Notes: generated by a model from the letters alone, not told the origin. A stretch of 64,000 nt of DNA from Bradyrhizobium zhengyangense (GCF_022012435.1 NZ_JAKLUA010000001.1:372001-436000); one strand, 5' to 3'; shown: positions 34,625-43,098, numbered from the stretch's first letter. Numbers and translations: made by a program.

Positions 34625-35119
34625 CTATTTGCCGGAGATCGTGGACGTGATCGATCTGACGACTGTCGTGGCCATCTTGAACTGCGCTTCGCGGTTTGTG
34701 ATGTTGTGGCGCTTGGCGATCCAGTCGAAATCGGTCCACACTGCCCAAACATCGCCATTGTCGTCCTGCGTTAGCAACAGGCGCACCGGCCAGTCGAGTC
34801 CGGCATTGGGATTGGCGGTGATGAACTGGGTGCCGAGTGGCGGATTACCGAAGATGAGCAGCGTCGAGGGACGCAGCTTGATGCCGGCATCAGCAGCAAG
34901 CTTCGATTGGTCGACCTCGAGGAAGAACTTGATGCCCTTGGCGGCGATGTCGGCCTTGATGCGACTGATTGCCTCCGCCATCGGCACGGCACTTTTTACG
35001 CGAACGACGCCGTCATCGCTGTCGGCGCGGGCCGCCGGGGCGGCGCCCGACAGCAGGAGAAATATCAGTGCCAGCGAGGCGGCGAAATGGGAGAGAGGCG
35101 AGGCGATTTGGCGATTCAT
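34625..35119 (-). CDS. DUF302 family secreted protein
   Basis: 164 residues with a signal peptide (about 15-31, ASLALIFLLLSGAAPAARA). The DUF302 pattern follows: RIKADIAAKGIKFFLEVDQS, LLIFGNPPLGTQFITANPNA and LDWPVRLLLTQDD. Periplasmic. DUF302 proteins are found near sulfur and redox genes but have no proven activity. It is the first gene of a minus-strand operon with the FAD oxidoreductase, and two GATA-N9-TATC boxes lie 86-130 bp upstream. Confidence 0.85.
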   Translation of the reverse strand: MNRQIASPLSHFAASLALIFLLLSGAAPAARADSDDGVVRVKSAVPMAEAISRIKADIAAKGIKFFLEVDQSKLAADAGIKLRPSTLLIFGNPPLGTQFITANPNAGLDWPVRLLLTQDDNGDVWAVWTDFDWIAKRHNITNREAQFKMATTVVRSITSTISGK

Positions 35120-35205
35120 GATCGGCTCCTGACGGCTGCAGCTTGGACTGCGCTCAGGATGGACGCCGCACTGAACGAGGTGAAATGCGATCTTGCTCTC
35201 GATGC

Positions 35206-35222
35206 GATAGCCCCGTGCTATC
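35206..35222. promoter_or_regulatory. GATA-N9-TATC LysR-type box, site 2
   Basis: GATAGCCCCGTGCTATC within CGATAGC-N5-GCTATCG. Between the divergent DUF302 (start 35119) and peroxiredoxin (start 35389) genes. Confidence 0.6.
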
Positions 35223-35229
35223 GGGCTTC

Positions 35230-35246
35230 GATAGGCGACGGCTATC
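35230..35246. promoter_or_regulatory. GATA-N9-TATC LysR-type box, site 3
   Basis: GATAGGCGACGGCTATC within TTCGATAG-N7-CTATCGAA, a perfect 8-bp inverted repeat. It is 24 bp, about 2.3 helical turns, from site 2. Confidence 0.6.
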
Positions 35247-35388
35247 GAACCGATTGGGGATCGGCATTTCCGCCTTCAGGAAATCCGGCGTTCGATGCCA
35301 GGGTGCCCAGTCGGCGTTGACGGTGACCCTTGCAGGGGGGACCAGAACGCAAAATAATGTCCCTCGCACCATGTGCCGGAGCGGAAGA

Positions 35389-36105
35389 ATGACGTCCCTG
35401 ACCCCAGCCGATGCTGAGCAGTTGAAACTCGCCTTTCAGCGCTGCCGCGACATGGAGGGCACGCTGAACGAGCAGCTTCGCGCCTATGCGGATGCCGGCC
35501 GCGAGATATTCCCGGCTTACGGGGATGCGGTCGATCGCCTGGTCGAGCGACTGAGCCAGAACGGGGGCGGCGAGAACGCGCCGCGTCCGGGCGAGGTGAT
35601 GCCGCCCTTCCTGCTGCCCGACGATCGGGGGCAACTCGTCGGGCTGCCATCATTGCTTGCACGCGGGCCTGTGGCCGTCATGTTCTTTCGCGGGCACTGG
35701 TGTCCCTACTGCCGGTTGAACGTCCGCGCGGTGATCCAGGCCCAGGATCGGATCCGCGCGGTAGGCGCACAGATCGTCGCGATCATGCCGGAGACGCAGG
35801 AGTTTACCGGGAAGTTCATCGCCGATTCGGGCGCGCCGTTCCCGGTGCTCACCGACCTCGACAACGGCTATGCGCTGTCGCTCAACCTGGCGATCTGGCT
35901 TGGCACCGAGATCCAGCGGTTATTGTCATACCAGGACATGGCAAAATTCCACGGGAATGACGGCTGGATGTTGCCGATCCCGGCTGTGTTCGTTGTCGGT
36001 CGGGACGGCCTCGTCAAAGCCCGCTTCGTCGACCCCGATTTTCGCAAGCGCATGGAGATCGACGATTTGCTCGCGGCGCTGGAGAGCGCGGGCCGGGAGA
36101 ATTAG
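35389..36105 (+). CDS. Peroxiredoxin-like protein (AhpC/TSA family)
   Basis: 238 residues from ATG 35389 (GGAAG just before); ATG 35371 is an alternative. The thioredoxin-fold core shows FFRGHWCPYCRLNVRA, with Cys105 and Cys108 as a C-x-x-C pair, and then VLTDLDNGYALSLNLAIWLG. The helical first 60 residues are typical of the PRX-like2 branch. It probably reduces peroxides with thiol donors in the cytosol. It lies divergent from DUF302-FAD oxidoreductase, with two LysR-type boxes between. Confidence 0.87.
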   Translation: MTSLTPADAEQLKLAFQRCRDMEGTLNEQLRAYADAGREIFPAYGDAVDRLVERLSQNGGGENAPRPGEVMPPFLLPDDRGQLVGLPSLLARGPVAVMFFRGHWCPYCRLNVRAVIQAQDRIRAVGAQIVAIMPETQEFTGKFIADSGAPFPVLTDLDNGYALSLNLAIWLGTEIQRLLSYQDMAKFHGNDGWMLPIPAVFVVGRDGLVKARFVDPDFRKRMEIDDLLAALESAGREN

Positions 36106-36143
36106 TTTTGCCGTCGCCGACTCCTCTCCGACAGGAGGGGATA

Positions 36144-37031
36144 TCACCCCGCAATCGCCCGCCAATCCGCGCCGCGCAGCATCCGCATCACCGTGTTCGC
36201 GACGGCTGTCCGCTGACGGCCAGCGATGCCGTAGAGGCTAACGGTGCGGCGCGCGTCGAGGCCGCTCACGGCGGCGCGCTTGAGGTTCTCGGGCACCGGT
36301 GAGGAGTGCGGCATCAGCGCGATGCCGATGTCGGCCTCGACAAGCTCGATCAGGTCGCGCTCGCTGGAGATCTCATGGCCATGATCGACATCGATGCCGT
36401 GCTCGCGCAAGCTCGACGAGATCCGGCCGGCATGCTCGCAATAGTTTCGGCTCAGCAATTGCTCTGCGCGCAGATCGTCGAATTCGATCGTGCCCTGGCT
36501 CGCAAGCCGGTGACCTTTTCCGATCACGAGGTCGAAATTCTCGGTGAATAGCGGCCAGACGTCGAGCCGCTCCCAGGCCCCGTCAATCTCGGCGGCAATG
36601 CCGAGCTCGGCTTCACCCTTCTTGAGATAGTCGGCGACTTCGCGGCTTGAACCACGCAAGAAGCGGAACTCGAGCCGGTTGAACTGCCGCCTGATCTGAT
36701 TGAGGTGGGGGATGAGCAGTGAAAGATCGATTGCATGGGTCAGTGCGACACGCAGCGCGCCGACCTCACCGCTTTTGAAGGAGGAGGCGAGTGAGCGTGC
36801 GCCGGCGGCGGCCTCATAGCACTGCTTCAACAGCGGATGCATCCGTTGGCCAAGCTCGGTCAGTTGTGCGGCCGGCCGCTCGCGGCGAAACAAGTCGCCG
36901 CCAAGCTCGGCCTCGAGTTGCTTGATGGCGCGCGTCAGCGAAGGCTGCGTCACGTTGCATTCCTCGGCGGCGCGCGTGAAGTTCAGGAGTTGCGCTACCG
37001 CGAGGAAATAGCGGACCTGGTGCATTTCCAT
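36144..37031 (-). CDS. LysR-family transcriptional regulator
   Basis: 295 residues. N-terminal winged HTH: VRYFLAVAQLLNFTRAAEEC and NVTQPSLTRAIKQLEAELGG. The C-terminal part (about 90-290) is the periplasmic-binding-protein-like effector domain. The group with FTRAAEECNVTQPSLTRAI often controls redox or catabolic genes. A GATA-N9-TATC box lies 66 bp upstream. Divergent to bdhA. The presence of the same box in front of the neighbouring redox genes suggests that it controls them too; this is inferred. Confidence 0.9.
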   Translation of the reverse strand: MEMHQVRYFLAVAQLLNFTRAAEECNVTQPSLTRAIKQLEAELGGDLFRRERPAAQLTELGQRMHPLLKQCYEAAAGARSLASSFKSGEVGALRVALTHAIDLSLLIPHLNQIRRQFNRLEFRFLRGSSREVADYLKKGEAELGIAAEIDGAWERLDVWPLFTENFDLVIGKGHRLASQGTIEFDDLRAEQLLSRNYCEHAGRISSSLREHGIDVDHGHEISSERDLIELVEADIGIALMPHSSPVPENLKRAAVSGLDARRTVSLYGIAGRQRTAVANTVMRMLRGADWRAIAG

Positions 37032-37097
37032 GGATGGCTCCCAGCAGGATCGGGACGGAACTTAACCGATCGGGACGGGGAATGACATCCCGCGCCC

Positions 37098-37114
37098 GAT
37101 AGCGCGCGCGTATC
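37098..37114. promoter_or_regulatory. GATA-N9-TATC LysR-type box, site 4
   Basis: GATAGCGCGCGCGTATC, 66 bp upstream of the LysR start and 107 bp upstream of bdhA. It has the same spacing as sites 1-3 and is a candidate autoregulatory operator. Confidence 0.55.
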
Positions 37115-37221
37115 ATTTCGGAAGCCATCAGGCATTTCCGCTTCTTGAGGCCATCGCTCACAATTCGCATCAGTCAGGGGTCCGGTCACGAGGCCGACCC
37201 GTCGTCATAGGAGGATTGGCC

Positions 37222-38046
37222 ATGAATATTCCCGTCAAGCCACAGACATCTCAGACCACAAGGGCGCTCGCCGGCAAAGTCGCGCTCGTCACGGGCTCGA
37301 CCAGCGGCATCGGGCTCGGCATCGCCAGGGCGCTCGCCGCTGAAGGTGCCGACGTCGTCCTGAACGGGCTCGGCATCGCGGCCGAGATCGGCAAGATCCG
37401 TGAGCAGATTGCGGCCGAGTTCGGCGTCAAGGCAAGCTTCTCGCCCGCCGATATGACCCGGCCGAAATCGATTGCCGAGATGATCGCCGCGACCATCGCG
37501 GAGTCCGGCCGGCTCGACATCCTCGTCAACAACGCCGGCATCCAGCACGTCGCGCCGCTTGATCAATTCCCGGTCGAAAAATGGGACCAGATCCTTGCGA
37601 TCAATCTGACCTCGGCCTTTCACACCACGCGGCTTGCACTTCCCGCGATGCGCCAGAACGGCTTCGGCCGTATTATCAATATCGCCTCGACGCACGGCCT
37701 TGTGGCTTCGCCTTTCAAAGCGGCCTATATCACCGCCAAGCACGGAATCGTTGGCCTGACCAAGGTGACGGCGCTGGAGACTGCGGAGGAGGCGATCACC
37801 TGCAACGCGATCTGTCCCGGCTATGTCTACACGCCGCTGGTCGAAGCGCAGATCGACGATCAGGCCAAGGCTCACGGCATTTCCCGCGACCAGGTGATCC
37901 GCGACGTCCTGCTCGCGCAGCAGCCCAACAAGCGCTTCACCACGGTGGAAGAACTCGGCGCTCTCACGGTGTTTCTCTCGACGGAAGCTGCAGGCTCGAT
38001 CACCGGCATTGCGCTGCCGGTCGATGGCGGCTGGACCGCGCATTGA
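37222..38046 (+). CDS. bdhA: 3-hydroxybutyrate dehydrogenase (SDR)
   Basis: 274 residues from ATG 37222 (GGAGG upstream). Rossmann motif TGSTSGIGLG; NNAG in LVNNAGIQ; catalytic Ser in IASTHG and Y-x-x-x-K in AAYITAKHG; C-terminal LPVDGGWTAH. The fit to bacterial D-3-hydroxybutyrate dehydrogenase is good (length usually 258-265). It oxidises 3-hydroxybutyrate to acetoacetate with NAD+, part of polyhydroxybutyrate use. The patatin gene follows after 70 bp, consistent with a polyester/lipid turnover operon. Confidence 0.88.
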   Translation: MNIPVKPQTSQTTRALAGKVALVTGSTSGIGLGIARALAAEGADVVLNGLGIAAEIGKIREQIAAEFGVKASFSPADMTRPKSIAEMIAATIAESGRLDILVNNAGIQHVAPLDQFPVEKWDQILAINLTSAFHTTRLALPAMRQNGFGRIINIASTHGLVASPFKAAYITAKHGIVGLTKVTALETAEEAITCNAICPGYVYTPLVEAQIDDQAKAHGISRDQVIRDVLLAQQPNKRFTTVEELGALTVFLSTEAAGSITGIALPVDGGWTAH

Positions 38047-38116
38047 CATGAGCCGGCGTAACAAACCGCGACGATTCCCGGATATTCAACCAGTGCAAGC
38101 TCACAGGGAGCGCGAC

Positions 38117-39259
38117 ATGAACGGCAATACAGAGAGTATCGGGTCACGTGACCTGCCGGGCCAGGTCGTGCTGGTGCTGCAAGGCGGCGGCGCGCTCGGC
38201 TCCTACCAGGCCGGCGTCTACCAGGCCTTGCATGAGGCCGGGATCGAGCCGGACTGGATCATCGGCACCTCGATCGGTGCGATCAATGCCAGCCTGATCG
38301 CTGGCAATGAGCCGGAGCATCGGCTCGAGCGGCTGAAAGTGTTTTGGAAGCGGATGGAGCAGAGCCCGGCCTGGAGCTTCCGCACCGCATTCCCCGGCTT
38401 CAACGAGAAGCTCACCTATTGGTCGACCGTCACCAGCGGCATTCCCGGCTTCTTCCGGCCCAATCCGCTGGCGCATGCCGGTGATTCCTATCCGCTCGGC
38501 GCCGATCACGCAGGCTTCTATTCCACCGCGCCGCTCGAGAAGACGCTGAACGAGCTTGTCGACTTCAGCCTGGTCAATCGCTGCACGCCGCGGCTCACGG
38601 TGGGCGCGGCCCATGTGCGCTCGAGTCGTATGCGCTATTTCGACAGCCGCGACGGCGAGCTGACAGTGAAGCATGTGATGGCGTCAGGCGCGCTGCCGCC
38701 GGCGTTTCCGGCCGTGCGTATCGACGGCGAGCTCTACTGGGACGGGGGGATCCTGTCCAACACGCCGACGGAAGCGGTGTTCGACGACAATCCGCGCAAG
38801 AACTCGCTGATCTTCGCGGTGCATCTCTGGAATCCCGTAGGTGGTGAGCCAACCACGATGGCCGAGGTCCTGAACCGCCATAAGGACGTTCAATACTCCA
38901 GTCGGATCGCAAGCCAAGTTACGCGCCAGCAGCAGGCGCATCGTTTGCGTCACGTCATCAACCAGCTGGCCGCAAGGCTCCCCGAGCACGAACGCGGTAA
39001 TCCGGCAGTCCGTGAACTGATGAGCTATGGCTGTCCGACACGAATGCATGTGGTGCGGCTGCTTGCCCCGCAACTCGATCATGAGACGCACACCAAGGAT
39101 ATCGACTTCAGCCCGACCGGGATCATGCGGCGCTGGGAGGCTGGCTATGCACACACCCGGGCGGCATTGGCAAGCAAGCCATGGGAAGGCGAGTTCGACC
39201 CGCTGGCGGGCGTGATCCTGCATGATCAGCACGAGATGATGCCGATGGCAGCCGAATGA
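38117..39259 (+). CDS. Patatin-like phospholipase with DUF3734
   Basis: 380 residues. Oxyanion motif QGGGALGSYQAG, nucleophile GTSIGAIN (G-x-S-x-G), and catalytic Asp in WDGGILSNTP. The C-terminal third is the DUF3734 region (e.g. HVIAF-like LLAPQLDHETHTKDIDF and GIMRRWEAGYAHT). It is a serine lipid acyl hydrolase of the cytosol or inner membrane. In Rhizobiales it typically lies next to a 3-hydroxybutyrate dehydrogenase, as here, and is thought to take part in storage-polymer or membrane-lipid turnover. Confidence 0.88.
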   Translation: MNGNTESIGSRDLPGQVVLVLQGGGALGSYQAGVYQALHEAGIEPDWIIGTSIGAINASLIAGNEPEHRLERLKVFWKRMEQSPAWSFRTAFPGFNEKLTYWSTVTSGIPGFFRPNPLAHAGDSYPLGADHAGFYSTAPLEKTLNELVDFSLVNRCTPRLTVGAAHVRSSRMRYFDSRDGELTVKHVMASGALPPAFPAVRIDGELYWDGGILSNTPTEAVFDDNPRKNSLIFAVHLWNPVGGEPTTMAEVLNRHKDVQYSSRIASQVTRQQQAHRLRHVINQLAARLPEHERGNPAVRELMSYGCPTRMHVVRLLAPQLDHETHTKDIDFSPTGIMRRWEAGYAHTRAALASKPWEGEFDPLAGVILHDQHEMMPMAAE

Positions 39260-39326
39260 GACGTGCCATCGGGATCATTGTCGCTTGCCTTGGCCGTGAT
39301 GAGCTCGCCGCGTGGGATTTAACGAG

Positions 39327-39360
39327 AGGATGTCCGTGGGGACATGACCACGGACATCCT
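39327..39360. terminator. Bidirectional hairpin between convergent genes
   Basis: AGGATGTCCGTGG (39327-39339) pairs perfectly with CCACGGACATCCT (39348-39360) across an 8-nt loop. It lies between the patatin stop and the methyltransferase 3' end. No T-run is present on either strand. Confidence 0.7.
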
Positions 39361-39368
39361 GCTATGTC

Positions 39369-40427
39369 TTACGGGCGCGCCTCGAGGATCAGGTTGAACG
39401 GCGTCTCCGCGGCACGGCGGAAACGCGTGAAGCCGCCCTGGCGGACCACATCGCGCAGTCGCGCTTCGCCAGCCTGCGCTCCCAGGGCCAGGCCGACTTC
39501 CTGGTCCAACGATGCCGGCGTGCAGACCATCGTCGAGGCCGCGTAGTAGACGCGCCCGACCGGGTTCAGATTCTCCTCGAGACGGTCCTTGGCGAACGGC
39601 TCGATCAAGAGGCAGGTGCCGTCATCGGCAAGCGTGGAGCGGGTATGCCGTAGCGCGCCGACGGGATCGCCCATGTCGTGCAGGCAATCGAAGAAGCAAA
39701 CGAGGTCGTAGGCCTGCGCCGGGAACGTCTTGGCCGAACAGGTGGCGAAGTGGACGCGACCGGAGAGCCCTGCCTCGCTTGCGGCCTTGCGAGCCGCCTC
39801 GATCGAGCCGTCGTGGTAGTCGAAGCCGTAGAACGTCGAATTGGGAAACGCCTCGGCCATTAATCGCGTCGAAACGCCGTGCCCGCAGCCGACGTCGGCG
39901 ACCTTGGCGCCGCGCTTGAGCTTGTCGACCACTCCCTCGAGTGCAGGGAGCCAATCCTGGACCAGATAATGCTTATAGCTGGTACGGAAGAAGCGCGCCG
40001 TTCCGCAGAACAGGCACTCGCTGCGCTTGTTCCAACCGACGCCCTTGCCGGTTCTGAAGGCGTCCTCGATCTTGGGTTCGTCGAGGAAAGTCGCTGAGAC
40101 GAGGCTGCCGACCGCGCCGAGGAAGACAGGGCTGTCCTCGTCTGCCAGCGCAAGAATCTGCTCCGGCAGCATCGAGAATGTGCCTGTAGCACTGTCGTAC
40201 TCGACGTAGCCAGAAGCGGCCTGTGCCGCGAGCCACTCGCGGATGTAGCGCTCGGCGGTGCCGGTCGCCTTGGCCAGGGCGGCGGCATCCATCGGACCGT
40301 CTTGTGCAAGAGCCTTGTAGAGGCCGAGCTTGTCGCCGAGCAGCATAAGCGAAGCGCTCATCGCTGCGCCGACGTCGCCGATCATCTTGCCCATGAAAGA
40401 ATTGAGGCGGTCTTCGTTGACTTCCAT
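39369..40427 (-). CDS. SAM-dependent methyltransferase with winged-helix N-terminus
   Basis: 352 residues. The N-terminal part (about 15-90) is a dimerisation/winged-helix domain (LGLYKALAQDGPMDAAALAK). The class I methyltransferase core follows with motif I VADVGCGHGVSTRLMAEA, FYGFDYHDGSIEAARK and VCFFDCLHDMGDP (motif IV). It resembles O- or C-methyltransferases of small molecules, e.g. those found near polyketide or bacteriochlorophyll-type genes; the substrate is unknown. It lies 69 bp downstream of the DoxX gene on the same strand, and may be read from the bufferin operon promoter. Confidence 0.85.
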   Translation of the reverse strand: MEVNEDRLNSFMGKMIGDVGAAMSASLMLLGDKLGLYKALAQDGPMDAAALAKATGTAERYIREWLAAQAASGYVEYDSATGTFSMLPEQILALADEDSPVFLGAVGSLVSATFLDEPKIEDAFRTGKGVGWNKRSECLFCGTARFFRTSYKHYLVQDWLPALEGVVDKLKRGAKVADVGCGHGVSTRLMAEAFPNSTFYGFDYHDGSIEAARKAASEAGLSGRVHFATCSAKTFPAQAYDLVCFFDCLHDMGDPVGALRHTRSTLADDGTCLLIEPFAKDRLEENLNPVGRVYYAASTMVCTPASLDQEVGLALGAQAGEARLRDVVRQGGFTRFRRAAETPFNLILEARP

Positions 40428-40496
40428 GACGTTCCTCCATTGCGTTCGAGTTGAACTTGAGGGCTTCGCGCACGGACGGTCACAACTATCCGGGCG

Positions 40497-41009
40497 TTAT
40501 CGGTCGGGACGCATCACAAACCTGCAAAACAAATGATCGAGCGAGACCCGCCCCGGTCCATAGGCCATGATCGCCAGCGCCATCGCGGCCCAGGTGATGT
40601 GGACCGGCCAGCCGTCCGGCACGGTGAGCTCGACGATGACGGTCATGAACAGCAGCCCAAGTGCGGCAAAGCGCGTGCCGAGGCCGAGCACCAGCAGGAC
40701 TGGAAACATAATCTCGCCGCAGCCGGACAGGAAGGCCATCGTCGCGGGGATCGGGTAGTGATAGGGGCCGCCGGGCAGATGCAGCATGAACTCGTCGGTA
40801 AACAGCGTCACCGCAACGTCGCTGAGCTTGAGAAAGCCAGTCCATTTGAGGATCCCGGAACGCCAGAATGGGACCGCCAATGCCAGGCGCAGCGCGAGCT
40901 GCACCATGGATGGAGTTGCGATCGTCTGGACGAGACCATTGGCTCGGTCGATGAGCGCTCCGAAAGAAGGCATGGCTGTTGCGGGCGCGATGCGTTGTTC
41001 TGAGATCAT
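40497..41009 (-). CDS. DoxX-family membrane protein, BufD-like
   Basis: 170 residues from ATG 41009, overlapping the DUF2063 stop as ATGA. Four hydrophobic helices; family features LALAVPFWRSGILKWTGFLK and PATMAFLSGCGEIMFPVLLV. DoxX proteins sit in the inner membrane and are often the fourth gene of bufferin operons. Here they would support secretion or redox steps, but the activity is not proven. Confidence 0.87.
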   Translation of the reverse strand: MISEQRIAPATAMPSFGALIDRANGLVQTIATPSMVQLALRLALAVPFWRSGILKWTGFLKLSDVAVTLFTDEFMLHLPGGPYHYPIPATMAFLSGCGEIMFPVLLVLGLGTRFAALGLLFMTVIVELTVPDGWPVHITWAAMALAIMAYGPGRVSLDHLFCRFVMRPDR

Positions 41010-41788
41010 CTTGCGTCTCCAGACGTCAGCGAGGCGAAGGCGCCCGCCTCGAACAGGCCGGCGATGTTGGTGGCGAGATCGAATTCGGGTTCGTCTTCCA
41101 GCGCCGCTGCAGCGGCTTCTGCCAGCATGCATCCCGACATCAGGCAGGCCAGGAACGCCGCGCCGCCGGGCGGTAACAGTTGCACAACGACATCGGCGTC
41201 CGGCCGCGTGATCAGCGCGTCTTCTGGTACAGATGCGTCGATGGTGCTCGCAGCCGCTGTGCCGCGGTTGGCGGCAAAGATGGTCACCGCCGCGTAAGAC
41301 GACCGCACCACACGGGTCGCCGGATGCACAGTGAAGACAAGACTGGCTAGGCGATCCGGCGCGACAGTTGCGAGTGCAGACGGCGAAAGCGTCGTGCTGT
41401 CGGCGGCGTGATAGGCGTCAAGCCATGCCCGCTCGATCCGCGCGACATCGGCGAGCCAGGGCAGCGACTGCGCGTGTTCATAACCTTCGATGAAGGCCGG
41501 AAAATTGCGACCGTAGTCGAACAGCAGGGGGGACGTCGGCGGGATTTCCCGGATATGGAAACGCGCCATGGCACGGAAAAAATCTTCTCCCGTCAGGCGC
41601 TGCACGGCCGGGTAAATCGACGCGAGCGCGTCGATCAGGCTGACCGTGACGTTGTTGCGATAGACGTTGTAGCACGTGACGGCCGATTTGCCGCATGGCC
41701 CGGTCACGATGCTCGGTACCTCGCTGCCAGGATCGAGCAAGGCAGGCGCGAACGCGGCCGCGTAGGAGGCGTGCGGTTCAGGCTGCAT
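41006..41788 (-). CDS. bufC: DUF2063 protein, BufC-like partner of MNIO enzyme
   Basis: 260 residues. The N-terminal DUF2063 domain (about 1-100) includes YNVYRNNVTVSLIDALASIY and FFRAMARFHIREIPPTSPLL. The C-terminal half forms a beta-rich domain. Although annotated as putative DNA-binding, DUF2063 proteins act as recognition partners that bring the precursor peptide to the DUF692 enzyme. Its start overlaps the DUF692 stop by 11 bp. Confidence 0.87.
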   Translation of the reverse strand: MQPEPHASYAAAFAPALLDPGSEVPSIVTGPCGKSAVTCYNVYRNNVTVSLIDALASIYPAVQRLTGEDFFRAMARFHIREIPPTSPLLFDYGRNFPAFIEGYEHAQSLPWLADVARIERAWLDAYHAADSTTLSPSALATVAPDRLASLVFTVHPATRVVRSSYAAVTIFAANRGTAAASTIDASVPEDALITRPDADVVVQLLPPGGAAFLACLMSGCMLAEAAAAALEDEPEFDLATNIAGLFEAGAFASLTSGDAR

Positions 41789-42683
41789 GACGAACCGTCC
41801 TGATATGGCGATCCAGGATCGCCTGTGCGGCCGCGGCTTCGGCCTGCAGGACGGGCCAATCCGGAATATTGCTGTCCCATTCGATCAGCGTCGGAACAGG
41901 GCCGCAGCGCGCGATCACGATCTCGAACAGCTTCCACACTGCGTCCGCGACCGGACCGTCATGGCTGTCGATCAGCAACAGCTTGCCTTCGCCGTCGCTC
42001 TGCTCGGCGTGGCCGGCAAGGTGAATTTCGCCGACACGTGCCAAGGGGAAGTCGGCAAGATATTGCAGCGCCGAGAAGCAGTGGTTGGCTGCGGAGACGA
42101 AGACGTTGTTGATGTCGAGCAACAGGCCGCAGCCGGTCCGCTCGGACACGGTGCGGATGAAATCTGTTTCGCACATTGTTGAGGTTCGAAACGCGACGTA
42201 GGTCGAGGGGTTTTCCAGCAGGATCGGCCGCCGGATCGCCTCCTGAACCTCTTCGATGTGGTCGCAGACGTGGGCGAGTGTCGTCTTGTTGTAAGGCAAC
42301 GGCAGGAGATCGTTGAAAAAGCTGGTCTCGTGTGTCGACCATGCCAGATGCTCGGAGACGAGGGCGGGCTGGTAGCGCGCGACGAGGCCGCGAAAGCGCG
42401 CCAGGTGCGCACGGTCGAGCGGCGCGGGCCCACCGATCGACATGCAGACGCCGTGCAGCGAGAGCTGATGATCGCGGCGCAGCCGTTCCAGCATCCGATG
42501 GGGCGGTCCGCCCGCGCCCATGTAATTCTCGGCGTGAACCTCAAAGAAGCCGCGCTGCGGGCCCTCGTCGAGAATTGCGGTGATGTGCTCGGGCTTGAAG
42601 CTCGTCCCCGCGACGCCGTCGACGGGAAGCGAAAAGCGGAGGGGGACGGCCGCAGACTTCCGTAGCCTGATCGTTGCGTCCAT
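41778..42683 (-). CDS. bufB: DUF692 multinuclear iron oxidase (MNIO), BufB-like
   Basis: 301 residues from ATG 42683. A TIM-barrel enzyme with metal-ligand motifs in order: FFEVHAENYMG, LSLHGVCMSIGG, LVSEHLAW, ILLENPSTYV, LLLDINNVFVSAANH, IHLAGHAEQ, IDSHDGPV and LIEWDSNIPDW. MNIO enzymes use an iron cluster and O2 to change Cys residues of a precursor peptide, e.g. into 5-thiooxazoles in bufferins. The neighbouring DUF2282 gene codes for the likely substrate. Confidence 0.9.
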   Translation of the reverse strand: MDATIRLRKSAAVPLRFSLPVDGVAGTSFKPEHITAILDEGPQRGFFEVHAENYMGAGGPPHRMLERLRRDHQLSLHGVCMSIGGPAPLDRAHLARFRGLVARYQPALVSEHLAWSTHETSFFNDLLPLPYNKTTLAHVCDHIEEVQEAIRRPILLENPSTYVAFRTSTMCETDFIRTVSERTGCGLLLDINNVFVSAANHCFSALQYLADFPLARVGEIHLAGHAEQSDGEGKLLLIDSHDGPVADAVWKLFEIVIARCGPVPTLIEWDSNIPDWPVLQAEAAAAQAILDRHIRTVRHAA

Positions 42684-42724
42684 GTCGCTCCTCCGCGCTT
42701 GTTTGCCTTGATGTGGCGTGTGCC

Positions 42725-43030
42725 TCAGACCGGCTTGAGCGAGCCCTTCTTGCCGCCAGGCAGATCGATGCTGGCGCAGGTGCCGCCCTGGACGAATTTC
42801 CATGCGTTGCCCTGGAAATCGACGGTCGAGGTGCCCTGGCAGGTCGTGCCCGGGCCGGCGGCGCAGTCATTCTGGCCCTTCAGCGCCACGCCGAAGCACT
42901 TTTCCTTCTTGGCTGCGATGGCGGCATCGGCCTCGGCCTTGGTCAGCGGAGCGGCCGAGGCGAGGGTTGCGAGTGCGGTTGAGACGGCGCCGGCGAGTAC
43001 GAGCGAGCTGATGGTGGTCCTGGCAGACAT
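42725..43030 (-). CDS. bufA1: Bufferin precursor (DUF2282), BufA1-like RiPP
   Basis: 101 residues from ATG 43030 (AGGAG upstream). Signal peptide [20 protein letters not shown] ... ASA. The mature part has four Cys (45, 56, 64, 85) in [21 protein letters not shown] and GTCASID, the DUF2282 pattern. It should be exported, modified by the DUF692 enzyme and bind copper in the periplasm, as shown for Caulobacter bufferins. It is the first gene of the operon, 41 bp before bufB. An ECF-like promoter lies 43-68 bp upstream. Confidence 0.88.
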   Translation of the reverse strand: MSARTTISSLVLAGAVSTALATLASAAPLTKAEADAAIAAKKEKCFGVALKGQNDCAAGPGTTCQGTSTVDFQGNAWKFVQGGTCASIDLPGGKKGSLKPV

Positions 43031-43072
43031 GAAATATCTCCTCTGGAGTAGGGCGATGGGCCCACTGTCTCG

Positions 43073-43098
43073 TTCGTCCTCGCCGCAGCCGCCGTTAC
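43073..43098 (-). promoter_or_regulatory. Putative ECF (SigF-like) promoter of the bufferin operon
   Basis: On the minus strand GTAACG (43098-43093), then 16 nt, then CGAA (43076-43073). This equals, but for one base, the GTAACC-N16-CGAA promoter that I recall for SigF-controlled genes, including the bufferin cluster, of Caulobacter. The -10 element is 42 bp before the bufA1 ATG. Confidence 0.55.
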
